From: Neocallimastix lanati (nom. inval.)
Taxonomy: Eukaryota > Neocallimastigomycota > Neocallimastigomycetes > Neocallimastigales > Neocallimastigaceae
NCBI GenBank assembly: GCA_016946835.1
Contig: JACVTC010000070.1
Coordinates: forward strand, 757,501 to 821,500
Reading direction: 5' to 3'
DNA length: 64,000 nucleotides
In this document: positions 23,377-35,418 of the stretch, in pieces
Position numbering within the stretch: position 1 is the stretch's first letter
Layout: each line of letters opens with the position of its first letter
The notes under the pieces: generated by a model
What the model saw: only the letters and a program-made list of their open reading frames with translations
Told to the model about the DNA's origin: nothing
Databases searched by the model: none
Translations under genes and position numbers: made by a program

Positions 23377-23617
23377 AATAAAAGAAATAAAAATAAAAGG
23401 TATGGTAAAAATAAATTAAACAAAATCAAAGAAAGAAAATATAATCCTAACCCTTCAAACAACAAACCAGTAAATTCAATAGATTCCTCAAATAGCTTTA
23501 AAAATAATTATCAAGAGGATTTTATAAAAGACTACAACTTGGAAAATACAATAGAAATTAATAACATAGAGACTGATAATAATTACAACGAATTAACACA
23601 AGAAATAAATAATAACA

Positions 23618-23860
23618 ATTTTTATGATTTGGATCCTCGATTCTTGCGATTCTATAAGCACTACCAAAGATATTAATTCCCTTATCAACCTCAAAAAGTG
23701 TGACACAAATATTATACTCGCCGATGGAAAAGAAATACATTCAAGCTATATTGGAGACTTTGAAGGTTACATAGACGAATTTAAATTAATCCTAAAGGAT
23801 GTTTTCTACTCAAAATTTATCAAAAAGAAACCTAATATCAATAAATCAATTGATTAAACA
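23618..23860 (+). pseudogene. copia protease remnant
   Basis: WILDSCDSISTTKD corresponds to the WILDSGAS active-site loop; the Gly after D-S is Cys here, so catalysis would be lost. LADGKEI and VFYSKFIKK follow in the expected places, and the frame ends at a TAA about 80 codons after the motif. Confidence 0.7.
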
Positions 23861-24059
23861 AAATTACAAAATAATATTCAACAACAATAAAAAATTCAAC
23901 TCACGCTATCATTTATAATGAAGATGGAAAAATAATTTATAATTCAATATCGGACAACGAAACCATTTTTAAAGTTTTTATCTCAAAAAACCCAACTAAA
24001 TTTATAAATGATATTCAAAGAAATAAATATGAAATCAACAAAGTGCAAACCAATAATCA

Positions 24060-24950
24060 TAAAATAACGAACCTGTGACATAGACGCCTTAGTCACTATG
24101 ACATTTCAAAAATTAAAGACAAATTAAGCAACATCAACATTCAAAATAACAAATGTTTCATTTGCGTTAATTCAAAAATGAAAAATAAACCCTACGAACT
24201 TTTAACCAAATAAAACTAATCAAATATTTGATCTAATACATTTAGATTTTGTTGGTCAAATCACACCTTCTATTAACAATAATAAATATTTTCTATCCAT
24301 CCTTGATGATTTTTCTCTCTTCACATGGGTTATATTTTCTGAAAATAAAACCGATATATTTGACAAATTTATTATCTGGCAATAACATATATAACACATT
24401 TAATATTACTGTCAAATCAATTAAGTCAGATAATGGTAAAGAATTTAGTAATACTAATTTTCTAACACTTTGTCAAGAGAATGAAATAATCCATAACTTT
24501 ACAGTTCCATATAACCCTTTCAAAAATGGAAAAGTCGAAAGACTTAATGGTATCCTTATCTTTTCTGCAAAAGCTCTGCTAAATGAAGCGAAATTTAGCC
24601 TCCATTTTTTGGAGTTCGCACTAGATACAGCAAACTTTATTCATAATAGACTCCCTCATCAAGGCAATGAAAACAAAGTCCCTTATGAGGTACTTTACAA
24701 GAAATCCGTTAATTATAATATATTTCGTGTTTTTGGATACCGTGTATACTTGTATGTCCCTAAAGAACTTCGATCGAAATTCGACAAAAGTGCCCATCCT
24801 GGTGTCTTTATTGGTTACTGCAATAATACTAATGCCTATAAAATTTTTGATTTAATATATAACAAAATCGTTACCGCTCGTACGGTTGAATTCATGGAAA
24901 ACGAACCCGGAAATCTGCTTTTATATCACTTTCCTACCAATAACCAATTC
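24060..24950 (+). pseudogene. copia integrase
   Basis: The GAG-pre-integrase zinc-binding unit HRRLSHYDISKIKDKL...CFICVNSK is at about 24080-24180, with TGA in place of the Trp before HRRLSH. The catalytic core follows: HLDFVG (first Asp), SDNGKEF (second Asp, near 24427) and NGKVERLNG (Glu, near 24529). A frameshift near 24380 separates the first Asp from the rest. The C-terminal HPGVFIGYCNNTNAYKIFD and an Asn-rich tail are intact. Confidence 0.85.
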
Positions 24951-25369
24951 AGGGAGAGCAGTCATATAAAATTTTTACAACAATATCCACATAACAATCA
25001 ATCAATTTACTTAGATAATAAAACAGATAATAATACAAAACCAAAAGAAAATAAAATGAATAACAATATACCAAATAATAATCAAATATTTCACATAACC
25101 GACAATACAAGAAATAATAATATTAATAATAATATTAGCATCAATATCAACAATAATACTAAAAATATTATCAACAATAATACCAATAATAAATATCAAT
25201 AATATTATCAACAACAATGGCGACAGTAATATCAACAATAACATATACATTAATATTGACAACAATAATAATTACAATAATAAAAGAAAATCAAACAAAC
25301 AAGACAATACAATAATAAAACGAAAAAAAATTAACAATACAAAAACACCAAACTCAAAAACAAATAATC

Positions 25370-26172
25370 CAGTTGAACCATACAATTATAGAAATATATT
25401 CAAATTAGGCGATAAAATACAATGATTAAATTCAGTAAAAGAGGAACTAAACAATATGACAAAACTTAATGTTTATACAATAGTAAAATCAGTACCCAAT
25501 GGATCCAACGTTATTTCATCACGTTGGGTTTTCAAATATAAGAGAGATCCAAATGACAACATAATAAAGAAAAAGGATAGACTCATTGCTAATTGCTAAA
25601 GGATATACACAAGAATACGGAAAGGATTATAAGGAAACCTTTGCTCCAACCCTCAAACAAGACACAATCCGAATAATAACCATATTAGCCGTACAAAACA
25701 ATTTTAATATTAAACAAATCGACATTAATTCGGCGTACCTAAACGCGCCATCAAAAGAAACTATCTAATGAAGACCCCCGATGGAGATCCCTTATACGGC
25801 AAGTCGTTATGGAAATTAAACAAAGCTCTTTACTGCTTGAAACAAGCCAGTAAAGAATGGAATGATAAACTAAATTCAAAACTTATAAAAATTGGATTCA
25901 AAAGACTTAAAAGTGAACCATATGTATATGTCAAAACAACTGAAAGAAACAAAATTGTATATATATATTATCCGTTTACGTCGATGATATACTTTTAGCA
26001 GGTACAGATAAAGATATTGATAATGTTAAAAATTCAATCAAAGAAAAATTTAATATAAAGGACATTGGAGACGTTTAATTCATCATTGGTATTAAATTCA
26101 CTAAATCATTAAATGGATACATTCTACATCAATCTAGATATATAAATGATATTTTTAACAAATATAACATCA
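25370..26172 (+). pseudogene. copia reverse transcriptase, truncated
   Basis: Motifs in order: ISSRWVFKYKRDPN, a frameshift, AKGYTQEYGKDYKETFAPT, IKQIDINSAYLNA, a stop, LWKLNKALYCLKQASKEWN, then after a slip in a TA-run the active site SVYVDDILLAGTDKDI. It continues to SRYINDIFNKYNIN and ends at the junction with the gypsy relic. Confidence 0.88.
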
Positions 26173-26177
26173 ATTTC

Positions 26178-26752
26178 TTAATAAATTTTCTATAAAAGTT
26201 CCACAAACCTAGGAAGCTCTGAAGATCTTTGATTTTTTTTGGAGTAGGCCATTCCAAAACGGATTTCACCTTGTTCTTATCCATTGTTAGGCTATTTATA
26301 GAAATAGTGAACTCAGGAAAGGTGGTTTTCTCAACATAGAACTCGCACTTTCCAAGTTTAACAAACAAGCCATTTTTTAATAAGAAGCTACAATACGATC
26401 CTTACGTGTTGTATATTACTTTTTTATTTTTTGACTAAATAATAATGTCATCTAAGTAAACCTGTACATATATTCCAATGTTTTCATCTAAGACATCCTG
26501 AATAAAACGTTGGAAGACTGAGGGAGCATTTCTAAGACCAAACTGCATGACCAAGTATTCAAAGTGACCAAGGGGTGTTCTGAATGCTGTTAAATATTCG
26601 TGACCTTCCTTGACTCGAACTAAATTATAAGCTGATCGAAGGTCTAAACGAGTAAAAATTGTTGCATCTTTAAAGAATTCAATTAAATCACTAATTCTTG
26701 GGATTGGATAGCTATTGTAGATTGTCATAGCATTCAATCTTCTATGGTCCAC
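26178..26752 (-). pseudogene. gypsy reverse transcriptase core
   Basis: YPIPRISDLIEFFKDATIFT, LDLRSAYNLVRVKEGHE, FEYLVMQFGLRNAPSVFQRF and the intact active site VYLDDIII. A break near 26435, then CEFYVEKTTFPEF and EWPTPKKIKDLQSFLGLWNF. Stops and a shift make it non-functional. Confidence 0.85.
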
Positions 26753-27244
26753 GCAAAGCCTTAAGGTTCAGTCACACTTTTTAACAAATAATACAGGAGC
26801 ACCGGCTGGAGACCTGGATTATGGAATAAAGTGTTTTCTTAATTTATCTATGATGTATTCTCTTAAAGCTTCGAGTTCTTTAATTGTTATTGAATAAGTG
26901 GGACCAAAATAGATTTGTCCTCCAGGAATAAGTTTTATAGCAATATCATAATGCGGAAGTAGTTTCTCAGCTTCATTCTTCTCAAAAACAATTTTTAAAT
27001 ATGAATAATATTGTTCAATAATTTCCTCATTTGACTTCATTACAGTTTCTTCCGAATCGCAGGGCGTAGCAACACAGATATCTTCATCATATAATTTATT
27101 CACAGGTATAGAGGATGGAATTATAGAATCTAAGGGAGTTTCATTTGTATCAAATTCTTCTTCTAACATTGTAATATTATAATTTAAGGAGAAAATTTTA
27201 TTTTTCTTTGCAGAAGGGCAATGTGAACCGCAGTGTTTACTCAA
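26752..27244 (-). pseudogene. gypsy spacer and start of reverse transcriptase
   Basis: Acidic 141-codon frame ending KLIPGGQIYFGPTYSIT, then KELEALREYIIDKLRKHFIP and, past a stop, SPAGAPVLFVKK and LRLCVDHRRLN. This is the N-terminal RT block of Tf1/sushi-type gypsy elements (usually SPHGAPVLFVKK). Confidence 0.8.
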
Positions 27245-27247
27245 AAA

Positions 27248-27790
27248 TTAAATTCGATTGATTTCATAATTTATATATGGATTGTGTTTGCTTAACCAAT
27301 CTCTGCCTAAAATTCCATTAATTCCTAGAAGGGAGAGAGTACCAACACATAATTCAAAGTTTTCAGCATGATCCATAATTTTTAATTTGAGAGACTTAGT
27401 AATTTGCTTAATAGTCATGCTTTTACCATTAGGGAGTTGAATATTTATCGGAGAAGTGAGTCCAAAAGCAGGAATTTCATCATCAGTAATAAAAATTTTA
27501 CATAAGAAACTTCTTCCTGAACCAGAATCAATTAAAATGTTAGCTTTGATGTTTCTTCCATTGAACGAAATGTAGAATGTAGTTGTCATAGTCATTCTAC
27601 CCGTTGGAGTATAGTTGGCTGATAGGATTTCTTTCTTGAATCTTTTTTTCTAAAATTTCATTTTGCTGAACAGGTTTTCGGATTTGTTGAGTCCTTGTTT
27701 CTTTTTGTTAAAGGACTTAAGGATTTTTTCATGAGAATTTTGTTTATTCCGGATGCGGCTTTGTAGGTAATATTTCTTATCAGTACTAAT
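27248..27790 (-). pseudogene. gypsy gag C-terminus and aspartic protease
   Basis: FYISFNGRNIKANILIDSGS contains the DSG catalytic triad, followed by a typical LGINGILGRDWLSKHNP flap region. The strand upstream (27600-27790) reads in shifting frames as a basic gag end (KILKSFNKKKQGLNKSENLF). Stops separate the segments. Confidence 0.8.
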
Positions 27791-27834
27791 AATTGTATTT
27801 GTAGTATGTTGAAATTATAACTGAAATGAAATCT

Positions 27835-29215
27835 TAATATCAGTTATTTACTTTTCAATAATTAAAAATATTATTTATTTAAATTATATTACATTCGTAC
27901 ACTTAATTATAATTTATGATTTATTTAATAATATATTAAATATCTATTTAATTTATTATTTTTAATCATTAATATTTGTTTATAAAAATTAGTAATATAA
28001 ATTCCAAGTTAATAGATTTTTTCTATATAAATTCCTAATTAATAATTTATGGTTTTATTTAAAATGATTAAATTATTTTTTATATTTAAATTTTCTTTAA
28101 AGTCCAATATCTTGTCTCCTAGTAGTCCAATAGAGTTGAAATTAAGATATGTTATAGTTTTCAGCCGTAGTTTTCTAATGAATATAATTTTAGCGGGAAT
28201 ATCAATATAATATTTCCATTCTTTGTCGAGTTATAGTTATTTTTATTCAAGTTATTTTTGTAAAATTCTTAAGGGTTAAATTAAATTAAATTATCTTTAA
28301 TAAATGAGTCCATACCCTTTGGTTTCTAATTATTTAATGTTTCTAATATTTATTTTTATAATTAAAATCGAATTAAAATAATTTTTGTCAATAACGAAAT
28401 TAAATTTCAATTAATCTATTAGTGAATTTTAGTTATAAATCCACTAGTATTCATGACATAATGATTAATAATTTAATTATAATTAATTTCATAATTAAAT
28501 TATTACATACAATGTAAGAAATATAGAAATATTTTCTATATTTCTTAGTATAAATATAAATTTTATTAATTACAAATTAATCTAAATATAAATTTTATTA
28601 ATTAAAAAATTAATATACATAAGTATAATAATATTAAATATTAAAAAAAATTAAAATTTTCACTAATAAAATTAAATATTAAAAAAAAATAAAAATTTCA
28701 CTAATAAAATTATATTTATCATTACTATATTTTAAATTAATTTTAGGTAATTATTTATATTCCAGACTCATATACGAAATAATTATGAATAAATTAAAAG
28801 CTAAACCATAAATTAAATAATAAATTTCTTTGAAATGTAATTCGTTCTCATATCATTATAATTAAGAAAATCTTCAGGTTTTTCTGCTAGTCTTTTCCTG
28901 AAGATACAACAGCTGACTAGCAAACAATAGCTTAATCAAGAAATAATTAATATATTATATTAAATAAATATTAATTAAGTAAACACATGATAAAAAATAA
29001 ATAAGTATTATAAGATTAATTAATAAATTAAAAAGTATAAAATAACTCTTGATTTCCGTTTTTTCAGAAATCAAGAGTTATTATTATCAAAAATATTAAT
29101 ATAGATAAATATTAAAATAACAATAACTTAAAATTTAAAGTTTATAATTTTTAATAATAAAATTTAAAAAAATTTTGTGTTTTGAAAAATATAATTATAT
29201 ATATAATTCCTCTAC
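27835..29215 (+). repeat. LTR relic A (diverged partner of 30060-30900)
   Basis: Shares with relic B an exact 21-bp block (27894-27914 and 30104-30124) in similar surroundings, an imperfect hairpin of the form CTT..AGG-TTTTTCT..TCTTTT-CCT..AAG (28872-28903), an AGTATAAA TATA-like box (29034) and an AAATCAAGAGTTATTATTAT block. Just after the TATA box is a perfect 15-bp-arm hairpin (29042-29056 with 29067-29081), where an R-region stem would lie. The order is the same in both relics, so I read them as old LTRs of one family in plus orientation. Confidence 0.6.
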
Positions 29216-30059
29216 TTTCTCTAATCTTAGTTGATTTAAATATAAGTATTTTTTATTTTATTTTATTTTTTTTAATAATGAACTCAATAAATTTATAAAA
29301 GTGTCAAGGATATGATACAAATTAATTTATATTCAATACTACAAAAATAATAATTTAATTAAAAATATAATTTGTACTCCTTAAATCCTTGTACCGTTCA
29401 TAACTTAATATTGTATTACATATTAATTAATATTATCCCTTTTATACATTATTGAATCCCAAATATATTAATTGATTAATATTGTATTACATATTAATTA
29501 ATATTATCCCTTTTTTTTATATTATAATTAATATAGTTGAATATTATTTATAAAAAATGTTTTTATTAATTATATTATTTTATATTTTTTTTATCTTATA
29601 TTATATATATATTATTTTATTATTTTATATATTAAAATTATATTTTATATTGTTATCTTTAAATTAGTATTTATTAAAATATATTGTTAAATATTTTATA
29701 ATGCTTTTCAAAAATATAAAAGAACTAAAAATTATTCTTTTTTAAATCTTTGTAAGATTATTATTTATAAAATAATCTGATAACTTTATAATAAAACATA
29801 TTAAATAAAATCTAGTTAATTAAAAGCTTAATAACAAAATAACATTCTTATAATTTGAATAAATAAACTTATAAAATAAAATAAAAATAAATATCTATAA
29901 GGTTATTAGATTATAGGCTTCCGACCAAGTTTACCCTTTAATCTAAATACAAACTTAATAAAAAGAAAACTCTTATAAAAAATTTCTTCTTTATTAGAAT
30001 TTCTTACATACAATTTGTAAGAATCTATATTTATTTTTAAAAAAATAATTATATTTTCT
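29216..30059. other. A/T-rich sequence between LTR relics
   Basis: Contains a direct repeat of about 50 bp (TATTGTATTACATATTAATT... at 29410 and 29479). No coding remnant. Confidence 0.45.
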
Positions 30060-30900
30060 TATTTAAGTTATAATAATGTAACTTTTATTTAAATAATATT
30101 ACTTTCGTACACTTAATTATAATTAAAAATTTATTTAATATTATATTAAATATTTATTTAAATTAGTATTAGAAAATTATTTGGATAAATAGTTTTTATA
30201 CATTTAAATAATAATAATAATTTATTTAATCATTCATTTAGATATTAAATTTATTAGTTTAGTAATTTAGTTAAATTAAACTATGTAACTAAAACTTTAC
30301 TCTATATTGTATAATGTATTCTGTATTTTATAATGTATTCTGTATTTTATAATGTATCTTATATTTGCTTAATACATAATTTAATATTATTTATATATTA
30401 TTTTCCTTATATGTAAATTCATATTTGTATGATCGAAATATCTTTTATTCTAATTCTTTTATTTTCGATCATTAGATTAGATTAACTAATCGGTTAATTA
30501 AGGTTTTTTCCAATTATTTTATGGAAGTAATTGGTTTTACTTAATTAATGCGATGATCAATATGGATAAAATATCGATCAAAAGCTTATCTAGGTTTTTC
30601 TATCTAATCTTTTCCTAGATAAGAGATTTGTTAAGATTAGAAAACACTTTTTTAACTATCCTTATTTTTTAAAAAAGTATAAATAAGGCTCTTGAGTTCT
30701 CTTTGAGAAATCAAGAGTTATTATTATAACAAATATAATAAATAATAATAATAACAATAATAATAAAATAAATACTTTAAATTATTTTTATATTAATAAA
30801 AAATATATTTTTAATAAAAGAATTTCTTGAAACATAAGCCAACTCTCTTTTATAATTTGGTGTTTCGTTTATTATGTTTGCTATAATAAACTCTAAGTAA
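30060..30900 (+). repeat. LTR relic B (diverged partner of 27835-29215)
   Basis: Carries the 21-bp block at 30104-30124, the hairpin CTTATCTAGG/CCTAGATAAG (30585-30594 with 30613-30622), the TATA-like AGTATAAATA (30676) and the CTCTTGA...GAGAAATCAAGAG hairpin (30690-30718) in the same order as relic A. TGTATTCTGTATTTTATAA repeats about three times at 30309-30360. Confidence 0.6.
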
Positions 30901-32068
30901 TTATATTTAAATCATATGTAAATATGATTCTTTTCTAATCTTTAATATTAGAGCTAATATTAATGATTAATAATTTAATTACATTTTATAATTAAATTAT
31001 TACACAATTATGATTTATACCTAATATTCTTAATCTACAAAAATTAAATTTTGTAGAAGTGAATAAAAGTATAAATACTAAAACAGAATAAGAAAAATTT
31101 AAGAAATTTAAAATAAATATGTTTTATTAAACACAAATTGTTTTATTAAAAAGTTTGTTTTTATTTTAATATTAATAATTATTTATTTAATTATTAATTT
31201 TATTAAAATTAATAATAGAAAAGTGATTATTAAAATTAATAAAATAATAAAATAAAATTATTTATTATTTATCAAAATTTATTTAAATTTAAATAATAAA
31301 ATTTTGATAATTAACAATTAATAAACTAATAAAATATATAAAATAATTTATTGAAATTATTAATAATAAAGAATAATTTATAAGAAATATTTACATGTTT
31401 TTATATTTTTCAATGATTTTAAACTATTGATTTTTATAAGTAATAAAATAAATAATTGTTATAAATATTTACAAATAAAGTATTAAAATAAACAAGTTTT
31501 AATTATAATTTGTTTATAAAAGTTGAGTTATAAAATAAATAAAATATTAATTATTTTAAATAAAAGTAATTTGAGGATTATTTAACTATTTAATTTTAAT
31601 TTTGAAATGTTTATAAGTTTATTTATTATTTATAATTTATTAAATTTGTTTATTATTTTGTTTATTTGTAATTTTAGAAGAATATTAATTATTAATTTAT
31701 TTTAGTTGTAATTAAAATTGTTAATAATTAATTAAATTATTATTATTTTCATTTATTTCTTTTAATTAATTTTCTTAAATTGATTTCAAGATTTCTAAAA
31801 GAATTAATTTTGGGTTAAATTAAATAAGAATTTATTATTTATTATTTGTTTTAATTTTATAATTTCGTTATTTATCATTTATGTTAAGGTTTAAAGAATT
31901 AAATAAAAACAATAAGTAAACACATAAATTTTATTTATTATTTATTTATTTTATTAATTTATTAATTCTTTATTGATTATTAATTGATTAATGATTTTTA
32001 AAAATTGGTAGCAAAATTTACAACTATTTATACTTTTTTATTAAGGCATAAAAGTTGTTTTTGTCACT
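30901..32068. other. A/T-rich spacer in the retrotransposon graveyard
   Basis: Includes another AGTATAAATA box at about 31069 without clear partners. No coding signal. Confidence 0.45.
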
Positions 32069-32262
32069 AAATTTCATTGTGTATTAAAAAGTATAAATAT
32101 AAAAGAATATATCTTGTTTTTAAGAAAACATACCAATAATAATATAATATAAAAAAACGCAATAATTAAAATATACTAAATAAAAAAATATATCTTTAAC
32201 AAAACTCATAAATATCTTTTTAATGAAAAATGAATGTCTCTTTTGTTTTTTAATAAATTTTA
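32069..32262 (+). repeat. LTR-like repeat, copy 2 (pairs with 21190-21385)
   Basis: See the copy at 21190. The two copies lie in the same orientation 10.9 kb apart and bracket the copia relic, the minus-strand gypsy relic and LTR relics A and B. Either they are the LTR pair of one element swollen by nested insertions, or two solo LTRs. Confidence 0.65.
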
Positions 32263-32760
32263 ATATTAATATTTTAAAAACTAGATTAATACATAAATTT
32301 ATGCTTTTACTACATTTCTTATTAACATAAATTTATTATTAATTAGAGTTTTTATTTCTATTTTATATCATATCTCCCTCCTTTAGTTACAACTAGGTAA
32401 TAGTTGTAAAGAATTTATTATATTTTTATTATGAAAATTTGAATTCTTTTAATAAGAACTAAACATAAAAATTTTTTTTATGATGAAAATTTTTCTAAGA
32501 ATTTTAATCGATATCTGTAGAAACATTAATTTATGAAGACGAAATATTTTCATAAACCCTTAATTATGAGTGATATTCTGTAAATTTATTCTTTACAATT
32601 TTATTTATTTGATCCCAATTTATGACCATTATGGGTTAGGGTTTTCCTCACAAAAAAGTTTTTACGGAGTATGGTACTTAGGATTATAAATAAATATGTC
32701 CTCTTTGGGAGTGGGCATATAGCCAATTTTTATGAAAACATGTAGTGTATTAAAAGAATA
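32263..32760. other. spacer with mixed composition
   Basis: Contains a pyrimidine tract (ATCTCCCTCCTTTAG, about 32370) that would read as a polypurine tract on the minus strand, and a GGGTTAGGGTTTT stretch at about 32634. Neither is enough to call an element. Confidence 0.35.
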
Positions 32761-32948
32761 TGACATTTCGCCAAATTGCATTTCACTAAATTAAAAATTA
32801 TTAAATAAATAAATAAATCATTATTAAATATAATAAAAGTAAGGTTAAAAAAAATTATTTTGAATTTTTTTTATTTATTCATTTATTTATATCAATACGC
32901 CACTTGGCGAAATGAAACCTGGCGAAATGTAATTTGGAGAAATGCAAC
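32761..32948. mobile_element. MITE-like element with ~21-bp terminal inverted repeats
   Basis: The left end CATTTCGCCAAATTGCATTTC (32764-32784) is matched by the reverse complement of the right end (about 32926-32946), 19 of 21 positions. The right side holds two further GGCGAAATG units, so subterminal repeats are present. The interior is A/T-rich with no ORF. About 190 bp with inverted termini and no coding capacity fits a miniature inverted-repeat element. Target duplication is ambiguous in this composition. Confidence 0.6.
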
Positions 32949-33369
32949 TCTCCCGTTTTCCTTATATATATTATTAGAAAAGAAACTAAACTGAGAGAAT
33001 TTCATTAGTACTGTATATTTAAGAGGGAATTACTAGTATTGGGGTACATGATTTCATGTATCCATGAAGATATATTCTACTAAATTGCAATCTTAATTAC
33101 ATTTGCTAAGTAAATAGTATGAATATCCATGGGTTAAGTTATACTGTCCTCCTTTCAAAAAGAAGTTACCTACTGAAGAGGCACTCAGGGCTCAGGGAAG
33201 TACTTGAAAAATTCTCAAGCAATAATATTTATGTCAGAGCGCCAACGTTGAACTTTCTGCAAGATCATCTACTAAGGACAATTCTGCTTTAATGAAAGTA
33301 TGTACTAACTCAATATTCCCACTGCTCTTTAGGTTGGCTGAAACTAAGGGGGGTATACACCGGAAATAA
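32949..33369. other. unassigned, moderately complex sequence
   Basis: Less A/T-rich than usual (for example GAGGCACTCAGGGCTCAGGG at 33178), possibly the 3' UTR or a solo fragment of a retroelement. No ORF or repeat partner found. Confidence 0.3.
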
Positions 33370-33728
33370 AAAAAAAAGCTCATTTAAAACATCCAATATT
33401 TTTTTTGTATATCATCTTTAATTTCTTTAATAAACATTGAAAAGACAAGAGGTAAAGGATCATTTGGATACTTTTCTATCAATTCTGATGCTAAATCATC
33501 AATGAAAATATTAAAAAATTAAGGTGATAAAATAGCACCTTGTAGTAAGCCTCTTTGTATTTCTATTTCATTAGTTATTTCCTGATTTACAATAATTCTT
33601 GTAGTACATCCAGAAAATAACGAAGCAATTAATGAAAGGATACCTTTGGGAAGATTTCTTTTTTCCAAAGAATCATCCTTTGGAAAAGATGGGTTATTAA
33701 GATATAAAAATGTATTCAAACTTTTTTT
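33370..33728 (-). pseudogene. LINE reverse transcriptase fragment
   Basis: KGILSLIASLFSGCTTRIIV, then GLLQGAILSP (RT box 4), a stop, FFNIFIDDLASELIEKYP, LPLVFSMF, and IKDDIQKK. The YADD/FADD catalytic box expected between LPLVFS and IKDDIQ is absent. RT boxes 1-3 are also gone, deleted between the endonuclease and this fragment. Confidence 0.8.
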
Positions 33729-33729
33729 A

Positions 33730-34422
33730 GAGAAGCAATGATCCCATTTATTTATTTATTTATTATATTTTTTGGATTATAGGGAACATTGTAATGTAAA
33801 TAGTATTTTTTTAAAAATTCTTTCAATATAAAGTATTTTTCTTTTTCGTTTTTATTATTTAATGAAGATATCGACAAAGAAATATTAAAATCTCCTAATA
33901 TCATATCAGGAGAATAAAAAGTTGAAATACTTTTTTGAATTGCATTGATGATAAAGATGGAGGAAAGTAAACCGCCATTATATTTTTATTAAATATTTTT
34001 AATATTATATAATATTCGGTTACTTGTAATATGGAAACATTTTCTTTTAATAATGGATTTATAAAACACATAATTCCATTATTATAGCCAGTACCTCTTT
34101 TTTCTTTAATTGGAGTACTTGCTAATAGATGTGGATTTTTAAATAATTCTATATAATTTATGAACCAAGTTTCTCTAATAAATATGATATCATAAATATA
34201 TAGAAGGCAATTAAAAATATACTTTTGTTTATATTTTGAAAATCCTCTAGTAATTACATATAAAATATTTAAGCGAGGACTAGCATTTTCGCATTGATTT
34301 ACAAAAGTATTGAAATGGATATTTGTAGTAAGGGGGGAAGAATGATGATTAACTTCAACCGTATTATTTTCAACATCGTAAAGGTTATGTATAATATACG
34401 GTATATAGTTAATATTATTCAA
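33730..34422 (-). pseudogene. LINE APE-type endonuclease
   Basis: RLNILYVITRGFSKYK, then YDIIFIRETWF (the catalytic Glu box), TGYNNGIMCFINPLL, ILKIFNKNIMAVYFPPSLS and, after a break near 33900, LGDFNISLS (the GDFN box). The order fits the exonuclease-endonuclease-phosphatase fold of L1-type elements. The terminal SDH box is not seen because the sequence jumps into the RT. Confidence 0.8.
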
Positions 34423-34509
34423 ATTTTTATAACCCTATAATCAACATTAATAGAATTAATGCGATTTTGGTTATTACTATTGTAATTATTCAGATTTAAA
34501 TTGCCTTGA

Positions 34510-34580
34510 TTAAATTGGTTCCGAATAATTGCTTAAATCAGAATTTACCCCCCCTTGAATAATATTATTCATGATTAAAG

Positions 34581-34613
<33 letters not shown>

Positions 34614-35335
34614 GATAATTATTATTATTATTATTAATGACATTTGGAGTATTAGTAATAGAATTAATACTAACTCCATTATTTCTATTATTATTATTAA
34701 TATCCATATTATTTATAATATTATTATTATTTAGGTTAATGTTTTCTTTATCATCAGTTTCCATATTAACTTTATTTAAATTAATATCTTCATTAGTATC
34801 CGTTTCCATAGTGTTCTTTTTATCACTATCCTCCGTTATTTCATTATTTACTCGCTCTGTATGCATTACTTCATTACCAGTAATTTCCATATAATCTTCA
34901 TTTTCAGATGAAGCGGTATCGGAATCATAAGTACTGAATCTATTTTCTTCATTTAGAACTTCATCTTCATCTTCCCCTGTATAGCTTTCATAAAGACTAA
35001 CACTATTGTGATTATAGGCACGGTAAGGACCATTAACTTCATTATTATTGTTGTTGCTGCTGCTACTGCTGCTACTACTTGCTATGTTGTTTCTATTTTT
35101 GTTGTCAGTATTATTAATATTATTAGGGGTAAAAGGAACATTTATTAATTGAAATTTAGTATTAAGAAGCACTTCCTTATAATATTCTTTAACATATTCA
35201 GGACTTTCTCTCCTATTAATAATATCAGTTATTCATTTATAATAGGCAAGTTTAGTCCTCTTAATGACCTCACTTTTTGCCTCTCCTTCTTTAGTGCATA
35301 TCCTTGGATCAAAATTAATTAAAATCTCAATTTCT
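34510..35335 (-). pseudogene. LINE ORF1 C-terminal part and Asn-rich linker
   Basis: Starts in frame at FDPRICTKEGEAKSEVIKRT, with one TGA (about 35235), then continues SPEYVKEYYKEVLLNTKFQ and a long Ser-, Glu- and Asn-rich low-complexity tract with (AAT)n codon runs. The early part resembles the closing segment of LINE ORF1; the rest is not diagnostic. Confidence 0.55.
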
Positions 35336-35418
35336 CAGGAATGAAGACTTTAATTAATTGTTCCTTAAAATTTTTGTGAATAATTCACAAATATTTTTGC
35401 CAACAAAAGAAATATTTT

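Larger units (their letters stand above)
22510..26172 (+). mobile_element. Ty1/copia retrotransposon relic, 3' truncated
   Basis: Domain order on the plus strand is gag, zinc knuckle, protease, integrase, reverse transcriptase, which is copia order (integrase before RT). All domains are broken by stops and frameshifts. The element stops inside the RT C-terminal part, after SRYINDIF, where it meets a minus-strand gypsy relic at about 26175. RNase H and the 3' LTR are absent. Confidence 0.9.
26178..27790 (-). mobile_element. Ty3/gypsy (Tf1/sushi-like) retrotransposon relic, minus strand
   Basis: Minus-strand order is gag end, protease, spacer, reverse transcriptase. It ends at the FYRKFI motif that normally precedes RNase H, exactly where the plus-strand copia relic stops. 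RNase H, integrase and recognisable LTRs are missing. This lineage differs from the gypsy relic at 38030-41471: ELEALREYI and HGAP-type motifs here, GPF/Y integrase there. Confidence 0.88.
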
